From Pseudomonadota bacterium (GTDB lineage: Bacteria; Pseudomonadota; Alphaproteobacteria; Rhizobiales; Xanthobacteraceae), in assembly GCA_023414975.1 (NCBI GenBank), contig JAEZMI010000426.1, positions 1 through 6,780 on the forward strand: a stretch of 6,780 nt of DNA. The letters are read 5' to 3'. Below the pieces are notes generated by a model. That model did no database searches, was not told where the DNA came from, and worked only from the letters and a program-made list of their open reading frames with translations. Positions 1 through 4,670 of the stretch are shown in pieces (position 1 is the first letter of the stretch; each line of letters begins with the position of its first letter). The position numbers were made by a program, and so were the translations under genes.

Positions 1-447
1 ACCGGCTACGCCACGCTCTATGGCGACATGAACGGCGGCTACAACCCGATCAAGGACCTCTACAAATCCCAGGTCTTCCGCCTTTGCCGCCTGCGCAACC
101 GCTGGAAGCCGGCGCATGCGCTGGGGCCGGACGGGCCGGTGATGCCGGACAACATCATCACCAAGCCGCCGACGGCGGAGCTGCGCGAGAACCAGAAGGA
201 CGAGGACAGCCTGCCGCCTTACGAGGTGCTGGACGCCATCCTCGAGCGCCTTGTCGAGCGCGAGCTGCCGGTCGCCGAGATCGTCGCTCAGGGTTATGAC
301 GCGGCGCTTGTCGCCCGCGTGGAGCGGATGCTGAACATCGCCGAGTACAAGCGCCGCCAGGCCGCGCCCGGCGTGAAGGTGACGCCGCGCAATTTCGGCC
401 GCGACAGGCGGTACCCCATAACCAACCGATTCCGCGAAACCGCCTGA
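1..447 (+). CDS. nadE: NAD+ synthetase, glutamine-dependent (C-terminal 148 residues; 5' end outside the window)
   Basis: This is the 3' end of an ATP-dependent NAD+ synthetase, which amidates deamido-NAD+ to NAD+ in the last step of NAD synthesis in the cytoplasm. The reading frame is open from base 1, so the start lies upstream. Visible family landmarks are YGDMNGGYNPIKDLYK (visible residues 7-22), NIITKPPTAELR (51-62) and QKDEDSLPPY (65-74), all typical of the synthetase domain near the deamido-NAD and ATP sites. The tail contains AEYKRRQAAPGVKVTPRNFG followed by a RRYPITNRF-type ending, which is characteristic of the long two-domain bacterial enzymes with an N-terminal glutaminase. That glutaminase domain is not in view, so glutamine dependence is inferred from the tail. 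The stop is 5 bp before the gltX start, suggesting cotranscription. The identification is firm; only completeness is unknown. Confidence 0.95.
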   Translation, partial: TGYATLYGDMNGGYNPIKDLYKSQVFRLCRLRNRWKPAHALGPDGPVMPDNIITKPPTAELRENQKDEDSLPPYEVLDAILERLVERELPVAEIVAQGYDAALVARVERMLNIAEYKRRQAAPGVKVTPRNFGRDRRYPITNRFRETA

Positions 448-452
448 GCGCC

Positions 453-1796
453 ATGGCTCCCATCCTTCGCTTCGCCCCGTCGCCGACGGGGCTGCTGCAT
501 GTGGGCAACGCCCGCACCGCGCTTTACAACGCGCTCTACGCCGGGCGCGAGGGCGGGACCTTCATCCTGCGCTACGATGACACCGATACGGCGCGCTCGA
601 CCGAGGCGTTTGCCGAGGCCATCGCGCGGGACATCGGCTGGCTTGGCCTGAGGCCGGACCGTGTCGAGCATCAGTCGCGCCGTCTCGACCGCTACGACGC
701 CGCCATCGAGCGGCTGCAGGCGGCCGGGCGGCTCTACGCGGCCTATGAGACCGAAGAAGAGCTGGAAACCCGCCGCCTCTCCCGCCGCCGCCGGGGCCTG
801 CCGCCGATCTATGACCGGGCGGCGCTCAAGCTCTCGGACGAGGATCGCGCGCGGCTGGAGGCCCAAGGACGCCGCCCGCACTGGCGCTTCCGGCTCGATG
901 GCCGCAAGGTGCTCTGGACAGACCTGGTGCGCGGCGAGCAGGCCGTGGACACCGCCGCGCTGTCCGACCCGGTGCTGGTGCGTGCTGATGGCAGCTATCT
1001 CTACACGCTGACCTCCGTGGTGGACGACATCGAGATGGGCGTCACCCATGTCGTGCGGGGCGAGGACCATGTCACCAATACCGGCGTGCAGATCGAGATC
1101 ATCGAGGCCCTTGGCGGGCGCGTGCCGGTGTTCGGCCATCACAACCTGCTGACGCTGCCGAGCGGGGAGGGGCTGTCGAAGCGCCTCGGCCATCTCTCGC
1201 TCGCCGCCTTGCGCGAGGAGGGGCAGGAGGCGCTGGCGGTGGCCGCGCTCGCCGTGCTCACGGGCACCTCGCTCGCGGTGGAGCCGGTGGCGAGCCTCGA
1301 CGCGTTGGCCGCGCGCATCGACTTCTCCAAGATTTCGCGCGCGCCCGCCCGCTTCGACCCCGCCGATCTCGACATGCTCACGGCGCAGACCCTCCACGGG
1401 CTGCCCTACGCGGCGGTGGCCGACCGGCTGGCGGCATCGGGCACGGGCGGCGGCGAGGCGTTCTGGCTGGCCGTGCGCGGCAACCTCACGCGGCTGGCGG
1501 ACGCCGCCCGCTGGTGGCGCGTCGTGGCGGAGCCGCTCGCGCCGGTTATCGCCCCGGAAGATGCCGGTTTTCTCGCGCAGGCGGCGGAGCTTCTGCCGCC
1601 GGAGCCGTGGGATGAGAACGTCTACGCCGCGTTCCTCGCGGCGGTGAAGCCCGCCAGCGGGCGCGCCGGCAAGGCGCTATTCCACCCGCTTCGCCTGGCA
1701 CTTACGGGGGCCTCCAGCGGACCGGAACTCAAGGCGCTGCTGCCGCTGATCGGCCGTTCGCGAGCCGAAGCGCGCCTCAGGGGCGAGACGGCCTGA
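453..1796 (+). CDS. gltX: Glutamyl-tRNA synthetase, short GltX form, 447 aa
   Basis: This class I aminoacyl-tRNA synthetase joins glutamate to tRNA(Glu) using ATP. In alphaproteobacteria such enzymes often also mischarge tRNA(Gln) for later amidation by GatCAB. The N-terminus carries RFAPSPTGLLHVGNARTALY with the HIGH-type motif HVGN at residues 16-19, then LRYDDTDTARS (39-49). RGEDHVTNT begins at residue 202. The KMSKS-type loop reads GEGLSKRLG, with LSKR at 241-244; the first lysine of the usual KLSKR is replaced by glycine while the second (K243) is kept. The C-terminal anticodon-binding region ends with a GRAGKALFHPLRLALTG block typical of the family. At 447 residues it is slightly shorter than common GluRS of about 470. 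It contains no cysteine, so the zinc site found in some GluRS is absent. No clear Shine-Dalgarno precedes the ATG, which fits coupling to nadE 5 bp upstream. It could be the second GluRS paralogue of a two-GluRS genome. Confidence 0.94.
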   Translation: MAPILRFAPSPTGLLHVGNARTALYNALYAGREGGTFILRYDDTDTARSTEAFAEAIARDIGWLGLRPDRVEHQSRRLDRYDAAIERLQAAGRLYAAYETEEELETRRLSRRRRGLPPIYDRAALKLSDEDRARLEAQGRRPHWRFRLDGRKVLWTDLVRGEQAVDTAALSDPVLVRADGSYLYTLTSVVDDIEMGVTHVVRGEDHVTNTGVQIEIIEALGGRVPVFGHHNLLTLPSGEGLSKRLGHLSLAALREEGQEALAVAALAVLTGTSLAVEPVASLDALAARIDFSKISRAPARFDPADLDMLTAQTLHGLPYAAVADRLAASGTGGGEAFWLAVRGNLTRLADAARWWRVVAEPLAPVIAPEDAGFLAQAAELLPPEPWDENVYAAFLAAVKPASGRAGKALFHPLRLALTGASSGPELKALLPLIGRSRAEARLRGETA

Positions 1797-1820
1797 GGCT
1801 GGCCCCCGGTCGCATCACAA

Positions 1821-1909
1821 CGTCATGGCCGGGCTTGGCCCGGCCATCCACGACTTTCTGTCGTGCACGACGCAAGTCGTGGATCTCCCGGCCGAGCCGG
1901 GGGATGACG
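1821..1909. repeat. Imperfect palindromic intergenic element (89 bp)
   Basis: Two 36-base arms, 1821-1856 and 1874-1909, pair at 29 of 36 positions with no gaps. The outermost six bases (CGTCAT/ATGACG) and the innermost eleven (ATCCACGACTT against AAGTCGTGGAT) match exactly. The 17-base centre holds a perfect 12-bp palindrome, GTCGTGCACGAC (1860-1871). The sequence resembles GC-rich palindromic repeats scattered between genes in Rhizobiales genomes; that link is from memory, not from a search. It fills the gap between the converging gltX and DUF2865 genes, so its transcript could act as a two-way terminator or mRNA 3'-end stabiliser. No U-run follows on either strand. Confidence 0.8.
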
Positions 1910-1932
1910 TTTGTTCGTCGTGGCGGAGGTAA

Positions 1933-2967
1933 CTACGGCTTCTTCGCCGCGGCGGCCGGTGTGGCCGGGCGGGGCTGAGCCATTTCGCGCGAGGCATCCT
2001 CGGTGACGACGATGTCACCCTTGCGCAGGGTCGGGTCTTCTTCCTGGCTCAGCGCCTGCGCCCAGCTCATGCCCGCCGGGCGGCAGGAGCAGGCGGCAAC
2101 GAATTGTTTCTTATACAGCAAGGCGTTAGGCAGCGACATATAGGGCTGGCCATTGGTGCCGACCGCCTGCTCGATATCCTCGCCCGGGTTGCGATAGGCG
2201 AAAAGGCGCGCCTCCGTGCCGGGGCACTGACGCTGGCACTGGGCCTCGTCCGAGCCGAACCGCGCGGGCGTCGCGGCGAAGGAGACCGGGAAGAAGAAGC
2301 CGTCGCAGGTGCGCACGCACACCGTGCGGTACGTGGACACCTTCGGCATTTCCAGCGGCTGCACGTCGAGCGGGCCCGCTTCCTCTTCCATGTTGCGCGG
2401 CACGCCGAACAATTGCTCGAACAGGTTGCGCGGGGCGCGGCGCTGCGGCGCATTGCCGTAGCCGCCCTGCGGCTGGCCGAGCGCGGCCTGGTACTGGGCG
2501 CCGCAATTGTTCTGGGCGAGGGCATAGACGAGCTGGCGGCGCTGCTCTTCCGTGCCGCTCTGGTCGCCGCGGGCCTGCATCATGGTGCGGTCGAGCTGGC
2601 TGCGGGTCTGGGCGATCCGCCGGTTCAGCCCGTCGCATTGCGGGGGCAGCTGCGGCTGGAAGATGAGGAAGCCGCGCTTGTCGCAGCCGAGCTGGCGGCC
2701 CTGCGCCGTGAGATCGGCAAGTGCCTGCTGAAGCTGGGAAATCTGCGCGCCGGCATTGGACTGACCGCCGCCGCCGCCGCCGCGGTCGAGCGCGGCGAGC
2801 TGCCCCTCCAGCCGGATACAGACCGACCGGTCGGCGGGGGGCGCGCCGTCGATCGCGCCGGGCGGCATGTCCTGCGCGAGGACGCTGCCGGCGAGCACCG
2901 TGAGGGCGGCCATGGGGCCGAGCACGGCCGTCAACACGGCGCGCGGGCGGGGGAATCGCAGCATCAT
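1933..2967 (-). CDS. DUF2865 domain-containing exported protein, 344 aa
   Basis: This is an exported protein of unknown function, recognised as DUF2865 type, a family seen mainly in Rhizobiales. It begins with a Sec signal peptide: basic n-region (RFPRPR), hydrophobic core to about residue 30, and likely cleavage after VLA at 31. A conserved-looking segment with C50, a six-glycine run (63-68) and a glutamine/alanine-rich helical stretch (about 74-93 and 115-152, possibly coiled coil) follow. The recognisable C-terminal domain spans about 213-310 and includes YRTVCVRTCDGFFFPVSF, an AQCQRQCPG motif (C244, C248), LFAYRNPGEDIEQAV and ACSCRP (C293, C295). Ten cysteines in total, with two CX3C pairs and a CXC, suggest disulfides or metal binding in the periplasm. 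The tail is low-complexity Ala/Lys/Pro. The start is bounded by an in-frame TAG two codons upstream; the second ATG (2964) is equally possible. No strong Shine-Dalgarno is seen. It diverges from the creA-like gene. Confidence 0.88.
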   Translation of the reverse strand: MMLRFPRPRAVLTAVLGPMAALTVLAGSVLAQDMPPGAIDGAPPADRSVCIRLEGQLAALDRGGGGGGQSNAGAQISQLQQALADLTAQGRQLGCDKRGFLIFQPQLPPQCDGLNRRIAQTRSQLDRTMMQARGDQSGTEEQRRQLVYALAQNNCGAQYQAALGQPQGGYGNAPQRRAPRNLFEQLFGVPRNMEEEAGPLDVQPLEMPKVSTYRTVCVRTCDGFFFPVSFAATPARFGSDEAQCQRQCPGTEARLFAYRNPGEDIEQAVGTNGQPYMSLPNALLYKKQFVAACSCRPAGMSWAQALSQEEDPTLRKGDIVVTEDASREMAQPRPATPAAAAKKP

Positions 2968-3069
2968 CAGCTATGTCGTTTCACTTCTGGCTTGCGGCTG
3001 TGTGCCGGAATCGGGAGCGAAGGGCAATGAGCATGGCGAGCTTGTCGAAATTTTGAAGCGCGGCCGCCC

Positions 3070-3098
3070 TTAACCATCCGCGCCGCTTTACCGGCGCG
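3070..3098. promoter_or_regulatory. Candidate regulatory patch in the divergent gap: TTAACCAT motif plus hairpin
   Basis: The 178-bp gap 2968-3145 separates the divergent DUF2865 and creA-like genes and must hold both promoters. Within it TTAACCAT (3070-3077) equals the CtrA half-site octamer known from Caulobacter. Directly after it a perfect 7-bp inverted repeat, CGCGCCG (3079-3085) and CGGCGCG (3092-3098), encloses a six-base loop. No convincing -35/-10 pair could be placed on either strand. The octamer alone can occur by chance, so a regulatory role is a guess. Confidence 0.25.
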
Positions 3099-3145
3099 CC
3101 CGGCACCCCATATGGGCGGTGACATTGTGCCGGAGTGGATCGTCC

Positions 3146-3664
3146 ATGAAGCCTCGCGCCGCCTTCCTGCTCGCTGCCGCCCTGGGGCTCGGCCTTGCCG
3201 CGTCCGCGCCCGCCATGGCCCAGGAGCCGGACCTGATCTTCAAGAAATCAACGGTTTGGAAGTTCCTCACGCCGGACGACAAACTCGCCACCTATGGCAT
3301 TGACGACCCGGTCGTCGAGGGGGTGGCGTGCCATTATACCGTTCCGGAGAAGGGTGGCGTGAAGGGGATGGTGGGGATCGCCGAGGAGGTGTCGGACATT
3401 TCCATCGCCTGCCGGCAGATCGGGCCCATCGCCTTCAAGGGCAAGTTCGAGCAGGGCGACGTGGTCTACCGCGAGAGCCGGTCGCTGATCTTCAAGAAGA
3501 TGCAGATCGTGCGCGGCTGCGACGTGAAGCGTAACGTGCTGGTTTATCTCGTCTATTCCGACAAACTGATCGACGGCAGCCCGAAGAATTCGACCTCCAC
3601 CGTGCCGATCATGCCCTGGGGCGCGACCAATGAGGCGCCCCGATGCGCGGATTTCGTGAAATGA
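3146..3664 (+). CDS. creA: CreA-family periplasmic protein, 172 aa
   Basis: This belongs to the CreA family, small exported proteins whose biochemical role is not established; the E. coli member lies beside the creBCD signalling genes, but no such genes are seen here. A signal peptide covers residues 1-25 (MKPRAAF, then an Ala/Leu core, cleavage likely after APAMA). The mature part shows family blocks: STVWKFLTPDDK (35-46), DDPVVEGVAC (53-62), GGVKGMVGIAEEVSDISIAC (70-89), RQIGPI (90-95), LIFKKMQIVR (114-123) and LVYLVYSDKLIDGSPKNS (132-149). Four cysteines (62, 89, 125, 167) could form disulfides. An in-frame GTG at 3119 would add nine residues, but the ATG at 3146 is preferred because GGAG at 3132-3135 lies ten bases ahead and the signal peptide then starts properly. 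The gene stands alone and diverges from the DUF2865 gene. Confidence 0.9.
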   Translation: MKPRAAFLLAAALGLGLAASAPAMAQEPDLIFKKSTVWKFLTPDDKLATYGIDDPVVEGVACHYTVPEKGGVKGMVGIAEEVSDISIACRQIGPIAFKGKFEQGDVVYRESRSLIFKKMQIVRGCDVKRNVLVYLVYSDKLIDGSPKNSTSTVPIMPWGATNEAPRCADFVK

Positions 3665-3667
3665 AGA

Positions 3668-3722
3668 AGCCGGCCTGAAGGCGCCCCTCGCGGTTGCCGG
3701 GGGCAGTCCTTCGGGGCCGGCT
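3668..3722 (+). terminator. Nested inverted repeat just after creA, possible terminator
   Basis: Four bases after the creA stop, AGCCGGCCTGAAGG (3668-3681) pairs almost fully with CCTTCGGGGCCGGCT (3708-3722). Inside it, GCCCC near 3683 and GGGGC ending at 3704 can pair again, giving one long GC-rich hairpin. Its position right behind a stop, in a convergent gap, suits transcription termination. No T-run follows, so it is not a classic intrinsic terminator. Confidence 0.45.
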
Positions 3723-3758
3723 CACATGCCGCACAAGAGTGGCTAGTCAGTGCAGTGA

Positions 3759-3813
3759 GGTGGACGATCAGGCCGATGTGTATCGATCAGGCCGGCGAAA
3801 CCTGACGTCCACC
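3759..3813. repeat. Inverted repeat downstream of the 111-aa gene
   Basis: GGTGGACGATCAGG (3759-3772) is the near reverse complement of CCTGACGTCCACC (3801-3813), differing by one missing base. The 28-base interior also carries GATCAGGCCG (3785-3794), a repeat of bases at 3766-3775. It lies 21 bases past the stop of the minus-strand gene ending at 3835, where a 3'-end hairpin for that gene would be expected. No U-rich tail is present on the minus strand. Confidence 0.4.
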
Positions 3814-3834
3814 CGGCGTCACGTCTGCGCGGCG

Positions 3835-4170
3835 TCACTTGGTGCAGGTGATCGCCACCGTCTCGGCGCAGCCGGCGCCATAGCAGGCGGTGCGTACCGG
3901 CGCGGTGCCGATGGCGCTCACCGTCGCATCGGACTTCACCTTGCCGAAGCCGGTGGCGCGCTCGAAATCGTGCACGCGGCACCAGGCATCCGCCATCGCC
4001 TGCCCGCAGGCCGCGCCCGAGGCGACGCAGGCGTCGATTCCATAGCCGTCGGAGCTGTCGACGATGAAGATCTCGCGCACCGGCTCGGCGGCCAGCGCGA
4101 GGCCCGGTACGGCGACGAGGGTGGCGGCGAGGAGGGCGGAGCGCAGGCGCGGGGAGACGGTGGTGAACAT
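3835..4170 (-). CDS. Small exported six-cysteine protein of unknown function, 111 aa
   Basis: I do not recognise a named family with confidence. The protein has a clear Sec signal peptide (residues 1-27: basic SPRLRS, hydrophobic Ala/Leu/Val core, likely cleavage after LALA). The mature part is about 84 residues with six cysteines at 48, 55, 64, 96, 101 and 109, an even number that suggests up to three disulfides in the periplasm. The central stretch DAWCRVHDFERATGFGKV (61-78) looks like a conserved block I associate with short secreted proteins of other alphaproteobacteria, but this is recollection only. There is no transmembrane segment beyond the signal and no lipobox cysteine. The ATG has no clear Shine-Dalgarno ahead of it. 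The codon pattern is high-GC like its neighbours. It converges with creA and diverges from cysS, apparently a single-gene unit. It is probably real because of the clean signal peptide and cysteine pattern. Confidence 0.75.
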   Translation of the reverse strand: MFTTVSPRLRSALLAATLVAVPGLALAAEPVREIFIVDSSDGYGIDACVASGAACGQAMADAWCRVHDFERATGFGKVKSDATVSAIGTAPVRTACYGAGCAETVAITCTK

Positions 4171-4204
4171 GGGGGATGTCTGCTGCTGATGACGTTGCGT
4201 GGCG

Positions 4205-4220
4205 CGAGCCGGACGGCTCG
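4205..4220. repeat. Short perfect inverted repeat upstream of the 111-aa gene
   Basis: CGAGCCG (4205-4211) and CGGCTCG (4214-4220) are perfect reverse complements separated by two bases. The spacer is too short for a good hairpin, so a symmetric protein-binding site is more plausible. It lies 35 bases upstream of the minus-strand start at 4170, within the likely promoter or leader. It may also be chance in such GC-rich DNA. Confidence 0.3.
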
Positions 4221-4289
4221 GCTACAGAACGCGACTGTGGCGAAAAGGTTTGAAGCGAGCCTTAATGTTTTCTCTTTTTCGGCGCGGCG

Positions 4290-4325
4290 CCGCCCCGTGG
4301 GCCGCCCCGTGGGCCGCTTCGTCGG
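4290..4325. repeat. 12-bp tandem repeat, three units
   Basis: CCGCCCCGTGGG occurs twice back to back (4290-4301 and 4302-4313), followed by a degenerate third unit CCGCTTCGTCGG (4314-4325). The unit keeps a multiple-of-three length, but no gene is supported here. Such short perfect duplications usually arise by replication slippage and may vary between strains. Confidence 0.65.
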
Positions 4326-4443
4326 GCCATCTCGTCGGCCCCAGGCAGGGCGCGGGAGATAGCGCCGGCCGGCGCGGGGCGTCAACCGTCCGGCAGCCGA
4401 CGATCCTCTTTGCGCCGGCCGCTGTGCCTATTTGCCCACACAT

Positions 4444-4568
4444 GCTTGCGCGAGGCTGTCGGCTTGCGCGAGGCTTTCATATCTGACGCCTCGACGGCGG
4501 CAGTGGCTTTCGCGTCTGCCGCCTTGACGGCGCAGCCTTTCACGTCTGCCGCCTTGACGGCGGCAGGC
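4444..4568. repeat. Composite tandem repeat array upstream of cysS, units able to form stem-loops
   Basis: Two repeat types adjoin. First, an 18-bp unit starting GCTTGCGCGAGGCT occurs at 4444-4461 and again from 4462 (14 identical leading bases). Then a unit of 30-33 bp starting CTTTC occurs three times: 4474-4506, 4507-4536 and 4537-4568. Copies two and three are nearly identical (CTTTCRCGTCTGCCGCCTTG, then ACGGCG). Each copy contains an inverted repeat; in copy three CTGCCGCC (4546-4553) and GGCGGCAG (4559-4566) pair perfectly over a five-base loop TTGAC, and the others carry one or two differences. Read on the minus strand, all lengths are near codon multiples and give an AVKAADxK-like peptide repeat from a weak TTG start, reminiscent of Ala/Lys repeat peptides in Rhizobiales annotations. 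A leader-RNA role for cysS is possible but unproven. Confidence 0.75.
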
Positions 4569-4670
4569 AAACCCGCGACAGACGCGGCACCCGGCGCGAG
4601 AGCGCGCGGAAAACGCTGAACGCCGTTCCCGAAAAAGCGGGTGCGCGCGACGACCCGGAAGGCTGCAGAG

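Larger units (their letters stand above)
4171..4670. other. Gene-free stretch between the 111-aa gene and cysS
   Basis: About 500 bases hold no convincing gene: the frames that stay open encode low-complexity Arg/Ala/Pro-rich peptides. The stretch must contain the promoters of both flanking divergent genes. It holds a tight palindrome (4205-4220), a less GC-rich patch with a pyrimidine tract around 4266-4279, a 12-bp tandem repeat (4290-4325) and the larger repeat array 4444-4568. No tRNA or known riboswitch was recognised, and no clear -35/-10 pair could be placed. Confidence 0.6.

Noticed and set aside
294..1397. Long minus-strand open frame (367 codons) opposite gltX
   Set aside because: It is antisense to gltX, of skewed composition and without domain motifs; a codon-bias shadow.
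1815..2018. Small minus-strand frame containing a RKSWMAGPSPAMT ending
   Set aside because: This peptide is simply the translation of the palindromic repeat at 1821-1909, a familiar false gene in such genomes, and the frame overlaps the DUF2865 3' end.
2104..3030. Plus-strand open frame (308 codons) opposite the DUF2865 gene
   Set aside because: The minus-strand frame has a signal peptide and the DUF2865 cysteine domain, whereas this one is Ala/Arg/Leu-rich with no motif.
3041..3074. Promoter with CTTGTC as -35 ahead of creA
   Set aside because: No acceptable -10 hexamer occurs at 16-18 bp spacing; the nearest candidate is 22 bp away.
3694..4362. Plus-strand open frame of 222 codons over the 111-aa gene
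   Set aside because: It has no motif, and the opposite strand carries a signal peptide and an ordered cysteine pattern.
4444..4568. CRISPR array
   Set aside because: Units are directly adjacent with no unique spacers of constant length, and no cas genes are present.
4382..4570. Minus-strand frame encoding an AVKAADxK-type repeat peptide
   Set aside because: It starts with TTG, has no ribosome-binding site I can see, is low complexity throughout and reads through both repeat families. It is kept as a repeat array, not a gene.
4641..4670. GTG at 4641 as the cysS start
   Set aside because: It would add ten non-conserved residues; the ATG at 4671 has GGAAGG eight bases upstream and gives the usual family length.
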